From Croceicoccus sp. (GTDB lineage Bacteria; Pseudomonadota; Alphaproteobacteria; Sphingomonadales; Sphingomonadaceae), in NCBI GenBank assembly GCA_029936705.1, contig JAPYSD010000057.1:1-11341 (forward strand): 11,341 nt of DNA, written 5' to 3'. Position 1 is the stretch's first letter, and each line of letters begins with the position of its first letter. Positions 1 to 7,128 of the stretch are shown here, one piece after another. A program made the translations under genes and the position numbers. The notes under the pieces are model-generated. The model worked only from the letters and a program-made list of their open reading frames with translations. It ran no database searches and was not told where the DNA came from.

Positions 1-69
1 ACGATCACGGTGCGGCTGCCGCGTCACGTGGAGGACGATTCGAAGCAGCCGAAGACGACGGTCGCCTGA
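1..69 (+). CDS. phoR: 3' end of a sensor histidine kinase, probably PhoR (partial)
   Basis: Frame 1 is open from the window edge to TGA at 67-69 and gives 22 residues, including TITVRLPRH. That resembles the final beta strand of a histidine-kinase ATPase domain (typically G-S-x-F-T-V-x-L-P), followed by a short charged tail. Too little is visible to prove the family. The assignment to PhoR, the membrane kinase that phosphorylates PhoB when phosphate is low, rests mainly on context: it sits on the same strand just ahead of a porin, pstSCAB, phoU and phoB. In Caulobacter phoR lies upstream of pstCAB-phoU-phoB, the same order. Without that context any histidine kinase would fit. Confidence 0.6.
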   Translation, partial: TITVRLPRHVEDDSKQPKTTVA

Positions 70-103
70 CCGGCGGCAGTTCCGGCACGGATTATTTTTC
101 GCT

Positions 104-132
104 GCCCGCCCGCAGAGTTCTGCGGTTCGGGC
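104..132 (+). terminator. Strong hairpin after phoR, possible terminator
   Basis: GCCCG at 104-108 pairs with CGGGC at 128-132, and CCGCAG at 110-115 pairs with CTGCGG at 120-125. The loop is AGTT, with a small internal loop (C opposite TT). This makes 11 GC-rich base pairs 35 bases after the putative phoR stop. No clear run of T follows on the plus strand, so it is not a textbook intrinsic terminator. It may still end or weaken read-through from phoR ahead of the porin promoter. Confidence 0.4.
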
Positions 133-158
133 GCGATGCTTGTTGTCACGGAAACAAA

Positions 159-187
159 CTGTAACAAAACTGTCACCCGGTGGTCAT
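159..187 (+). promoter_or_regulatory. Pho box array, upstream part (PhoB binding) before the porin
   Basis: Three direct half-sites are spaced exactly 11 bp apart: CTGTAAC at 159-165, CTGTCAC at 170-176 and TGGTCAT at 181-187. They match the PhoB half-site CTGTCAT at 5, 6 and 5 of 7 positions. The first two form a canonical 7-4-7 Pho box with an AAAA spacer. In PhoB-dependent promoters the box replaces the -35 element, with the -10 about 10 bp downstream. Weak -10 candidates here are CATAGG at 185-190 and TATTGT at 201-206. Either would give a short leader before the porin ATG at 235. Confidence 0.8.
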
Positions 188-202
188 AGGGGCGTCGGCC
201 TA

Positions 203-231
203 TTGTCATTCAACCGTCATCAAAGTGTAAT
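203..231 (+). promoter_or_regulatory. Pho box array, downstream part reaching the porin start
   Basis: A second run of three half-sites keeps the 11-bp step: TTGTCAT at 203-209, CCGTCAT at 214-220 and GTGTAAT at 225-231, matching CTGTCAT at 6, 6 and 5 of 7. It is in register with the upstream run, with only the poor half-site GCGTCGG at 192-198 between. The array ends three bases before the ATG, which leaves no room for a -10 element and leader downstream of it. Its role at this promoter is therefore unclear: extended cooperative PhoB binding, or feedback limitation of transcription. Confidence 0.7.
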
Positions 232-234
232 TCG

Positions 235-1638
235 ATGCAGCGTACACTCTCCATTTCCGTTGCCAGTATCGCGATGATCGCGGCCTCTCCCGTGGCTCAT
301 GCGCAGCAGGACGAGCAGTCCGCGGACGCCATGCAGGCCGAGCTGTCGGCCATGCGCGCCACCATCGACGCGATGAACGACCGTATCGAGGCGCTGGAGG
401 CCGAACTGGCACGGACACGGACCGATGCACCGGGCGCGTCCGAACCGGCCGCCCTGGCCGCGCAGCAGTCCGCGCTTCCGCCCGCAGCCGCAGCACCTGC
501 CGAGGCGGAGGAAGCGCCCGTCACCTCGATCGCCTGGAAGGGTGCGCCGGTCATCTCTCATCCCGACGGGTGGAGCTTCAAGCCGCGCGGCCGCTTCAAC
601 TTCGACGCCGCCTATCTGTCCGCACCCGAATCGACCGGCCAGGACAATGGCTTTTCCAGCGAGGCGCGCCGGATTCGCCTGGGCGTGGAAGGCACCGTCC
701 CGGGCGGTTTCGGCTACAAGGCAGAGTTCGATTTTGCCCAGTCGTCGGTCCTGACGACCGATGCCTATATCGATTACGTCGACGGCAAGCTGACCGTGAT
801 CGCGGGCCAGCACAACACGTTCCAGTCGATGGAAGAGCTTTCCAGCTCGCTCCACACGTCCTTTATCGAGCGTGCCGCCTTTACCGACGCGTTCAATTTC
901 GAACGCCGCGTCGGGCTGTCCGGCCAGTACATCACCAAGGACTGGCTGGTTCAGCTTGGCGTCTTCACCGACAATTTCGATACTCTGCAGGACAACAAGA
1001 ACGCCGGCGGCGACCTGCGCTTCGCCTACACGCCCAGGATCGGCACCACCCAGCTGCACCTGGGCGCATCGCTGCATTATTACGATATCGAGGATGACGG
1101 CCTGATCCGTTACCGCCAGCGTCCGCTGGAACATCCCACGGATGTCCGCTTCATCGACACCGGCGTCTTCTCCGCCGACAGCGAGAACGGGCTGGGCCTG
1201 GAAGCGACCGCGATCATGGACCGCTTCCACGTCGCGGGCGAGGCATTCTGGCAGCATGTCGAGCGCACCGGCTTTGCCGATCCCACCTTCTTCGGCGGCT
1301 ATGCCGAGGTCGGATATTTCCTGACGCCCGGCGACCGGCGCGGTTACAAGAAGGGCATTTTCGACCGGATCCGCCCCGCCAATCCGGTCAACGAAGGCGG
1401 GCCCGGCGCGTGGCAGATCAACCTGCGCTACGATTTCCTCGACCTGGACGACAAGGACATCACCGGCGGGGAGCAGAACCTGTACGGCCTGTCACTGATC
1501 TGGACGCCGACCCACTACACCCGCTTCCTGCTGAACTATGCCTATATCGAGTATGACGGCTCGGTCTATCCGACCGCGGACGGCGATACGTCCTATGGCG
1601 TGAACAGCTTCGGCGCGCGGGCCCAGCTGGATTTTTGA
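235..1638 (+). CDS. Phosphate-selective porin of the OprO/OprP family
   Basis: This is a 467-residue outer-membrane beta-barrel that would let phosphate or polyphosphate enter the periplasm. Residues 1-23 form a signal peptide ending in AHA, with probable cleavage before Q24. Residues 33-60 form a coiled coil with a regular a/d pattern (L37, M40, I44, M47, I51, L54, L58). An Ala/Pro-rich linker to about residue 90 follows. The rest alternates aromatic-rich strands (such as GRFNFDAAY and GYKAEFDFAQ) and ends in AQLDF, with the C-terminal Phe typical of BAM substrates. The Pho boxes directly upstream and pstS directly downstream support a phosphate role. No good Shine-Dalgarno precedes the ATG (only AAAG at 222-225), but the next in-frame ATG would destroy the signal peptide, so 235 is kept. 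The family is well supported; phosphate selectivity is inferred from context. Confidence 0.9.
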   Translation: MQRTLSISVASIAMIAASPVAHAQQDEQSADAMQAELSAMRATIDAMNDRIEALEAELARTRTDAPGASEPAALAAQQSALPPAAAAPAEAEEAPVTSIAWKGAPVISHPDGWSFKPRGRFNFDAAYLSAPESTGQDNGFSSEARRIRLGVEGTVPGGFGYKAEFDFAQSSVLTTDAYIDYVDGKLTVIAGQHNTFQSMEELSSSLHTSFIERAAFTDAFNFERRVGLSGQYITKDWLVQLGVFTDNFDTLQDNKNAGGDLRFAYTPRIGTTQLHLGASLHYYDIEDDGLIRYRQRPLEHPTDVRFIDTGVFSADSENGLGLEATAIMDRFHVAGEAFWQHVERTGFADPTFFGGYAEVGYFLTPGDRRGYKKGIFDRIRPANPVNEGGPGAWQINLRYDFLDLDDKDITGGEQNLYGLSLIWTPTHYTRFLLNYAYIEYDGSVYPTADGDTSYGVNSFGARAQLDF

Positions 1639-1702
1639 GCGAAAAAGTCGGGCCGCATAAATCCCGCAATTCCATAGACTTGATACCGCCGCACTGCGCC
1701 CA

Positions 1703-1736
1703 ATGTCACATAACTGTCATAATCAGTCCATATTGG
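1703..1736 (+). promoter_or_regulatory. Pho box and -10 region of the pstS promoter
   Basis: ATGTCAC at 1703-1709 and CTGTCAT at 1714-1720 (a perfect half-site) are separated by ATAA, giving an ideal 7-4-7 Pho box. A weak third half-site, AGTCCAT, lies in phase at 1725-1731. CATATT at 1729-1734 or TATTGG at 1731-1736 sits about 10 bp beyond the box, where the -10 of a PhoB-activated promoter is expected. This gives pstS its own phosphate-controlled start separate from the porin. Confidence 0.85.
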
Positions 1737-1764
1737 CGCGTGCGATTCGAAAGGAAATAATTTC

Positions 1765-2805
1765 ATGCGCATGATGAAGCCCCTCCTGCTGGCCGCGCTT
1801 TCGGCCGCCACCCTCGCGGCTTGCGGCGGTCCGCAGTCATCCGGCCGCGACCAGATCAAGGCCGTGGGCTCCTCCACCGTATATCCGTTCGCCAAGGCCG
1901 CGGCCGAGGAGTTCAGCAGGACCTATCCGCAGTTCTCTTCGCCGATCATCGAATCGACCGGTACCGGCGGCGGCTTCAAGCTGTTCTGCGGCGGCGTCGG
2001 CACCCAGTATCCGGACATCGCCAATGCGTCGCGCCGCATGAAGCCTTCGGAAATGGAAACCTGCATGGCCAATGGCGTGACCGACGTGGTCGAGCTGCAG
2101 GTTGGCCTCGACGGTATCGCGATCGCCGAATCGCGCGAGGGGCAGAACTTCTCGCTGACCCCGGCGCAGGTGTACGAGGCGCTGGCCGCCGAACCCTATG
2201 GCAAGCCGCAGACCGCGAAGAACTGGTCGGACATCGACCCCTCGTTCCCGAACGAGCCGATCCTGGTGTACGGCCCCCCGCCGACGTCGGGCACGCGCGA
2301 CGCGCTGGCCGAGCTGATCCTGACGGCGGGCTGCAACACCAACCCCACCATCGCGGCGATGAAGGAAAGCGACGAGGATCGCTACGAGCAGATCTGCACC
2401 GAGGTGCGCGGCGACGGCGCCTATGTCGAGCAGGGCGAGAACGACAATCTGATCGTGCAGAAGCTGGCGACGAACCCCAAGGCGATCGGCGTTTTCGGCT
2501 ATTCCTTCCTCGAGGAAAACGCCGACAAGCTGCGCGGGCTCAGCCTGGGCGGATACGAGCCGACCTATGAAAACATCGCCAGCGGCGATTATCCCGGCGC
2601 CCGTCCGCTGTATATCTATGTGAAGAAGCAGCATGTGGAAGCCGTGCCCGGTCTCAAGGAGTATCTCTCGACTTGGACGGATAACTGGGGCAAGGACGGC
2701 CTGCTTACGAGCAAGGGCATGATCGCCTCCACGCCAGAGGTGGCAGCCCGCAACGCCGAGGTGGCTTCGAATCTGACGACGATTCAAGCCACCGATCTGC
2801 AATAA
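1765..2805 (+). CDS. pstS: PstS, periplasmic phosphate-binding lipoprotein of the Pst ABC transporter
   Basis: This is a 346-residue substrate-binding protein that captures phosphate and delivers it to PstC/PstA. The N-terminus is a lipoprotein signal with lipobox L17-A-A-C20, so the mature protein is probably lipid-anchored. Phosphate-binding segments of the family are visible: GSSTVYP at 35-41, STGTGGG at 64-70 and SGTRDA at 175-180. Four further cysteines (C75, C100, C190, C211) could form two disulfides. AAGGA at 1751-1755 lies 9 bases before the ATG and supports this start; two in-frame ATGs follow at codons 3 and 4. A Pho box precedes it, and pstC begins 21 bases after its stop. Confidence 0.95.
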   Translation: MRMMKPLLLAALSAATLAACGGPQSSGRDQIKAVGSSTVYPFAKAAAEEFSRTYPQFSSPIIESTGTGGGFKLFCGGVGTQYPDIANASRRMKPSEMETCMANGVTDVVELQVGLDGIAIAESREGQNFSLTPAQVYEALAAEPYGKPQTAKNWSDIDPSFPNEPILVYGPPPTSGTRDALAELILTAGCNTNPTIAAMKESDEDRYEQICTEVRGDGAYVEQGENDNLIVQKLATNPKAIGVFGYSFLEENADKLRGLSLGGYEPTYENIASGDYPGARPLYIYVKKQHVEAVPGLKEYLSTWTDNWGKDGLLTSKGMIASTPEVAARNAEVASNLTTIQATDLQ

Positions 2806-2826
2806 AGCGAGCCTAATACCCTAGCG

Positions 2827-4209
2827 ATGTCGCCAGCAATTCTCGTCCTTCTTGCACTCGGCCTGGGCTTGGCCGGGTGGCTGGCGGCTCGCTCCCGGGC
2901 CTATGCGTTCGGCGCGAACGGGGCGCAGCGCCTTCATTCGCTGCCCAGCTATCACGCATGGTACGTGGCGCTGTGGGCATTCGTGCCCGCGATCCTGATG
3001 GCCCTGATCTGGAGCGCGGTCAGCCCGCAGCTGGTGCTGCAGGCGATGTTGAGCCACCCCGCCGCGGACGCGCTTCCGCCCTTCGGCCTGGCGCGCAACA
3101 CCATCCTGGGTGAAGCGATCGGGGTCGCAAGCGGCGACATGCAGGCCGTTTTCGACCCGCGCGCCCAGCCGCTGGTGGAACCTGCCCGCGCGGCTCTGTC
3201 GCGCTATGGGATGATCGGTCTTGCCATCACCCTTGTCGCCGGTTTCGCGGGCGGCGCATTCGCCTTCCTCAAGCTGAGGCCCGATTTCACCGCCCGCACC
3301 AAGGTCGAGCGGATGATCATGGCCATGCTGCTGCTCGCCTCGCTGGTCGCGATCCTGACGACGTTCGGGATCCTGGCGTCGCTGGTGTTCGAAACCGCGC
3401 GCTTCTTCGGCATGGTCAATCCGATCGACTTCCTGTTCGGAACGCACTGGTCGCCCGACCCGATGCGCGATCCCGCCTATGCCGCGGGCGAGGATTACGG
3501 CGCCCTGCCTCTGTTCTGGGGAACGATCTACATCGGCGCGATCATCGCGATGGTGGTCGCCATCCCGCTCGGCATGGGCAGCGCGGTCTATCTGACGCAA
3601 TATGCCTCGCCCAGCCTGCGCCGCTGGCTGAAACCGATCCTCGAGATTCTCGCGGGCGTGCCGACCGTGGTCTATGGCTATTTCGCCGCGCTGACCGTCG
3701 CCCCGTTCATCCGCGACGTCGCGCAAGGCATCGGCATTTCCAGCGCCAGCAGCGAAAGCGCGCTGGCGGCGGGCCTGATCATGGGGGTGATGATCATTCC
3801 CTTCGTGTCGTCGATGGCCGACGATTCGATCGCGGCAGTGCCCTCCGCGATGCGCGACGGCAGCCTTGCCATGGGTGCGACGCAATCGGAAACGATCCGC
3901 AAGGTGCTGATCCCCGCCGCGCTGCCGGGCATCGTCGCCGGTGTCATGCTGGCGGTATCGCGCGCGATCGGCGAAACGATGATCGTCGTGATGGCAGCGG
4001 GCGCGTCGGCCAATCTTTCCGCCAATCCGCTGGAAAGCATGACCACCGTCACCTATCAGATCGTCGCCATGCTGACAGGCGAAGGCAGCTTCGACCATCC
4101 AGCGACCCTGTCCGCCTTTGCGCTGGGCATGGTGCTGTTCGCCGTGACGCTGACGTTGAACTTCATCGCCTTGCGCGTGGTGAAGCGCTACCGCGAAGCA
4201 TATGAGTAG
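2827..4209 (+). CDS. pstC: PstC, phosphate ABC transporter permease with N-terminal extension
   Basis: PstC is one of two inner-membrane permeases that form the phosphate channel with PstA and bind the ATPase PstB. At 460 residues it is far longer than the roughly 320-residue E. coli protein. Extra hydrophobic segments lie at about 2-21 and 45-66, with a loop at about 67-127 and further segments at about 128-149 and 163-187. This matches the N-terminal extension (DUF3708 type) known in a subset of PstC. The core shows DFLFGTHWSPD at 201-211, typical of PstC, and five later membrane segments. The EAA coupling loop at about 342-371 (DGSLAMGA through LPGI) is the contact point for PstB. No strong Shine-Dalgarno is seen before the ATG, so translation may depend on pstS. 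Its end overlaps the pstA start by 8 bases. Confidence 0.93.
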   Translation: MSPAILVLLALGLGLAGWLAARSRAYAFGANGAQRLHSLPSYHAWYVALWAFVPAILMALIWSAVSPQLVLQAMLSHPAADALPPFGLARNTILGEAIGVASGDMQAVFDPRAQPLVEPARAALSRYGMIGLAITLVAGFAGGAFAFLKLRPDFTARTKVERMIMAMLLLASLVAILTTFGILASLVFETARFFGMVNPIDFLFGTHWSPDPMRDPAYAAGEDYGALPLFWGTIYIGAIIAMVVAIPLGMGSAVYLTQYASPSLRRWLKPILEILAGVPTVVYGYFAALTVAPFIRDVAQGIGISSASSESALAAGLIMGVMIIPFVSSMADDSIAAVPSAMRDGSLAMGATQSETIRKVLIPAALPGIVAGVMLAVSRAIGETMIVVMAAGASANLSANPLESMTTVTYQIVAMLTGEGSFDHPATLSAFALGMVLFAVTLTLNFIALRVVKRYREAYE

Positions 4210-5497
4210 GGATGCGATGAACACCGCCTCGCCCTCCGATTTCGCCGACATCGACCGGCAGCGCGCCCAGCGCAACGCCCGGCTCGAGAAGCGGCTGAAG
4301 AAACGCTACGCGGCAGAGCGGCGGTTCAAGCTGCTCGCGATGTTCTCGGTGCTGATCTCGGTCGCCGTGCTGGCGGTGCTGCTGGTGGCGATGACGTCGA
4401 ACGGCATCGCCGGCTTTACCCGCGCCGAGATGAAGGTCCCGATCGACTTCGGCGAGCTTGGCCTTGCCGTCGACAAGAGCCAGCTCGACCAGCCGGGTGC
4501 GGAAAACGTGCTGCGTTCCGCCGGTCTCGGCGACGCGCTGCAGTTCGCGGCGACGCAGGCCTATGGCGCCGATGTCGCGGCCGAACTGGGCGGCGGCGCC
4601 GCGCGCGACCTGGCGTCGAAGATCGCGGCAGACCCCGACATGCTGGACGGCGAGGCGACCGTGTGGCTGCCGGTGGACGAGGACCTGGCCGCCGCCTATC
4701 GCGGCGAGGGTTCGCCGGAACTGCAGGCCATGGCCGCGCGGCTGAAGGACGAAGGCGTGCTGACCCGCGCGTTCGACTGGGGCTTTCTGGCGCGAGCCGA
4801 TGCCACCGATCCGCAGGAAGCGGGCATCTGGGGCGCGCTCAAGGGATCGCTGCTGACGATGCTTGTCACCCTCGTCCTGGCCTTCCCCATCGGCGTGCTG
4901 TCGGCCGTCTATCTTGAAGAATACGCGCCCAAGAACAAGTGGACCGACATCATCGAGGTGTCGATCAATAATCTCGCGGCGGTGCCCTCGATCATCTTCG
5001 GCCTGCTGGGCCTTGCGGTGTTCCTGTGGATCTTTCCGAATCTTCGGTCCGCACCCATCATCGGCGGCATGACGCTGGCGCTAATGACAATGCCGGTGAT
5101 CGTGATCAGCGGGCGCAATGCGATCAAGTCGGTGCCGCCCTCGATTCGCGACGGCGCGCTGGCGATCGGCGCATCGCCGGTGCAGGTCGTGTTCCACCAC
5201 GTCCTGCCGCTGGCCCTGCCCGGCATCCTGACCGGCACCATCATCGGCATGGCCCGCGCGCTGGGCGAAACCGCGCCGCTGCTGATGATCGGCATGCGCG
5301 CCTTTGTCGCCACCCCGCCTGCGGGTTTCACCTCTCCATCCAGCGTATTGCCCGTCCAGATCTTCCTGTGGTCGGACGAGATCGATCGCGGCTTCGTCGA
5401 ACGTACCTCTGCCGCGATCATCGTGCTATTGCTGTTCCTGTTGGCCATGAACGGCCTCGCCATCTACCTGCGGAACAAGTTCGAACGCCGCTGGTAA
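4202..5497 (+). CDS. pstA: PstA, phosphate ABC transporter permease with large periplasmic domain
   Basis: PstA is the second permease subunit. It has 431 residues against about 300 in E. coli. A basic cytoplasmic N-terminus (about 18-43) leads into a membrane segment at about 44-65. A soluble stretch of about 145 residues follows (66-212), matching the DUF3333-type insertion of alphaproteobacterial PstA. The canonical permease core comes next, with membrane segments near 214-238, 252-277, 284-303, 338-362 and 402-423. The EAA loop spans about 317-345 (DGALAIGA through LPGI). The ATG at 4202 overlaps the pstC stop (ATGAGTAG). The in-frame ATG at 4217 is an alternative start: AGGGA at 4208-4212 is a short-spaced Shine-Dalgarno for it, and it would shorten the protein by 5 residues. 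pstB begins 16 bases after the stop. Confidence 0.93.
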   Translation: MSRDAMNTASPSDFADIDRQRAQRNARLEKRLKKRYAAERRFKLLAMFSVLISVAVLAVLLVAMTSNGIAGFTRAEMKVPIDFGELGLAVDKSQLDQPGAENVLRSAGLGDALQFAATQAYGADVAAELGGGAARDLASKIAADPDMLDGEATVWLPVDEDLAAAYRGEGSPELQAMAARLKDEGVLTRAFDWGFLARADATDPQEAGIWGALKGSLLTMLVTLVLAFPIGVLSAVYLEEYAPKNKWTDIIEVSINNLAAVPSIIFGLLGLAVFLWIFPNLRSAPIIGGMTLALMTMPVIVISGRNAIKSVPPSIRDGALAIGASPVQVVFHHVLPLALPGILTGTIIGMARALGETAPLLMIGMRAFVATPPAGFTSPSSVLPVQIFLWSDEIDRGFVERTSAAIIVLLLFLLAMNGLAIYLRNKFERRW

Positions 5498-5513
5498 CTC
5501 CTGAGACCGTCAA

Positions 5514-6332
5514 ATGAAGATGACCATGCCAGAACAGAACACGGCCGAGGCCACCACGCAGACCGCCGCTGCTGCGAAACCGAAGATTTCGGCCAGCGGC
5601 GTCTCGGTATTCTACGGGGACAAGAAAGCGATCGACGACGTCTCGATCGACGTCCACACGCGCTATGTCACCGCGTTCATCGGCCCGTCCGGCTGCGGCA
5701 AGTCGACGTTCCTGCGAAGCCTGAACCGCATGAACGACACGATCGCCAGCGCCCGGGTGGAGGGCGAGATCCTGCTGGACGGCGAGGACATCTATCGCTC
5801 GCGCATGGATGTCGTGCAGCTGCGCGCGCGGGTCGGCATGGTGTTCCAGAAGCCGAACCCGTTTCCAAAGTCGATCTATGAGAACATCGCCTACGGTCCG
5901 CGCATCCACGGTCTTGCCTCAAGCAAGGCGGAGATGGACCGCATCGTCGAAGAATCGCTGCAACGCGCAGGCCTTTGGGACGAGGTGAAGGACCGGCTCG
6001 CCGATTCGGGCACGGCGCTTTCCGGCGGCCAGCAGCAGCGCCTGTGCATCGCGCGCGCCATCGCGGTCGACCCCGAGGTGATCCTGATGGACGAACCGTG
6101 CTCCGCGCTCGACCCGATCGCGACTGCGCGGATCGAGGAACTGATCGACGAATTGCGCGGGCGATATGCCATCGTGATCGTCACCCACTCGATGCAGCAG
6201 GCGGCCCGCGTGTCGCAGCGCACGGCGTTTTTCCACATGGGAAAGATGGTCGAGTACGGCAAGACAAGTGACATCTTCACCAATCCGCGCGAGGAACGGA
6301 CGAAGGACTATATTACGGGGCGCTACGGCTGA
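5514..6332 (+). CDS. pstB: PstB, phosphate ABC transporter ATP-binding protein
   Basis: PstB is the cytoplasmic ATPase that powers phosphate import through PstC/PstA. All ABC motifs are intact in the 272 residues: Walker A GPSGCGKST at 57-65, Q-loop Gln112 in FQKPNPFP, signature LSGGQ at 169-173, Walker B VILMDEP at 189-195 with catalytic Glu194, and switch His225 in VTHSM. FQKPNPFPKSIYEN and the C-terminal KTKDYITGRYG-like tail (here RTKDYITGRYG) are typical of PstB rather than other ABC ATPases. ATGs at 5514, 5520 and 5526 are all in frame, and none has a strong Shine-Dalgarno, so the first few residues are uncertain. phoU starts 2 bases after the stop. Confidence 0.97.
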   Translation: MKMTMPEQNTAEATTQTAAAAKPKISASGVSVFYGDKKAIDDVSIDVHTRYVTAFIGPSGCGKSTFLRSLNRMNDTIASARVEGEILLDGEDIYRSRMDVVQLRARVGMVFQKPNPFPKSIYENIAYGPRIHGLASSKAEMDRIVEESLQRAGLWDEVKDRLADSGTALSGGQQQRLCIARAIAVDPEVILMDEPCSALDPIATARIEELIDELRGRYAIVIVTHSMQQAARVSQRTAFFHMGKMVEYGKTSDIFTNPREERTKDYITGRYG

Positions 6333-6334
6333 TC

Positions 6335-7009
6335 ATGGAACATACGGTCAAAGCGTTCGAAGAGGACATCACCCGCCTGCGCGGGCTGGTCGCCGAAATG
6401 GGCGGCCTTGCAGAGCTGTCGGTCCAGGAATCGCTCGATGCCATCGTGAATGGCGACGAGGAGCTGGGCAATCGCGTCATCGCCCGCGACAAGGAAATCG
6501 ACACGCTGGAGATGGAGATCGACCGGCTGGCGGTTCGCACCATCGCGCTGCGTGCCCCCATGGCCGACGATCTGCGCGAAGTCATCGCCGCTCTGAAGAT
6601 CGCCGGCGTGGTCGAGCGGATCGGCGATTATGCCAAGAACATCGCCAAGCGCGTCAACCGGATCGAAGGGCGCCGCCGCTTTGAACCGCTGGCGCTGATC
6701 CCCGCCATGGGCGAGATCGCGGTCGAGATGGTGCACGACGTGCTGACCGCCTATGCTGCGCGCGATCCGATGCTGGCCAAGGAAGTGATCGCCCGCGATG
6801 CGCGGGTCGATGCGTTCTACGACAGCATCTTCCGCAACGTGGTCACCCACATGGTCGAGAATCCCGCCACCATCGGCAGCGCGGCCCAGTTGCTGTTCGT
6901 CGCCCGCAATATCGAGCGGGTCGGCGATCACGCGACCAATGTCGCGGAAATGGTGCACTTCTCCGCGACCGGTATCTATCCCCCGGACCGCGAGGATCAC
7001 GAGGGCTGA
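6335..7009 (+). CDS. phoU: PhoU, phosphate signalling regulator
   Basis: PhoU links the Pst transporter to the PhoR kinase and keeps the Pho regulon off when phosphate is plentiful. The 224 residues are largely helical and contain two copies of the family's metal-binding signature: ERIGDYAKN starting at residue 94 and ERVGDHATN starting at 194. The two are exactly 100 residues apart, as expected for two three-helix bundles. Both keep the Glu and Asp ligands. The length matches the family. It lies 2 bases behind pstB, so the two are almost certainly co-translated. A 119-bp gap with a candidate Pho box separates it from phoB. Confidence 0.96.
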   Translation: MEHTVKAFEEDITRLRGLVAEMGGLAELSVQESLDAIVNGDEELGNRVIARDKEIDTLEMEIDRLAVRTIALRAPMADDLREVIAALKIAGVVERIGDYAKNIAKRVNRIEGRRRFEPLALIPAMGEIAVEMVHDVLTAYAARDPMLAKEVIARDARVDAFYDSIFRNVVTHMVENPATIGSAAQLLFVARNIERVGDHATNVAEMVHFSATGIYPPDREDHEG

Positions 7010-7049
7010 TCGCCGGACCTTGTCCAATCGGCGGATCCCGGTCGCAGAA

Positions 7050-7078
7050 GTTTCAATCCCCTGTCATATGCTGGTAAT
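7050..7078 (+). promoter_or_regulatory. Candidate Pho box before phoB
   Basis: In the phoU-phoB gap, CTGTCAT at 7061-7067 is a perfect PhoB half-site. TGGTAAT follows one 11-bp step later (7072-7078) and GTTTCAA lies one step earlier (7050-7056); each matches at 4 of 7. This would allow autoregulation of phoB independent of the long pst transcript. No convincing -10 is placed 10 bp beyond the box; TAATAT at 7075-7080 is a possible but overlapping element. Weaker than the boxes before the porin and pstS. Confidence 0.55.
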
Positions 7079-7114
7079 ATTAGGCGTGTGATGGGGTGAC
7101 TGACTGCCACTGAC

Positions 7115-7119
7115 AAGGA
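7115..7119 (+). promoter_or_regulatory. Shine-Dalgarno fixing the GTG start of phoB
   Basis: AAGGA lies 9 bases before GTG at 7129. This site and the conserved N-terminus of the response-regulator fold together support the GTG start. Confidence 0.7.
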
Positions 7120-7128
7120 TCCGAAGAC

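Noticed and set aside
220..1257. Long open frame on the minus strand opposite the porin (345 codons)
   Set aside because: GC-rich codon usage leaves antisense frames open. The product is low-complexity with no recognisable domain, and the plus-strand porin is certain.
1639..1702. Terminator after the porin gene
   Set aside because: Only a 4-bp CGGG/CCCG pairing is present with no T run, too weak to call.
1837..2802. 321-codon minus-strand frame opposite pstS
   Set aside because: Antisense shadow of a confident gene, with no family resemblance.
2821..4275. 484-codon minus-strand frame opposite pstC
   Set aside because: Its product is extremely rich in Arg, His, Gly and Gln, typical of an antisense shadow, and pstC is clearly the real gene.
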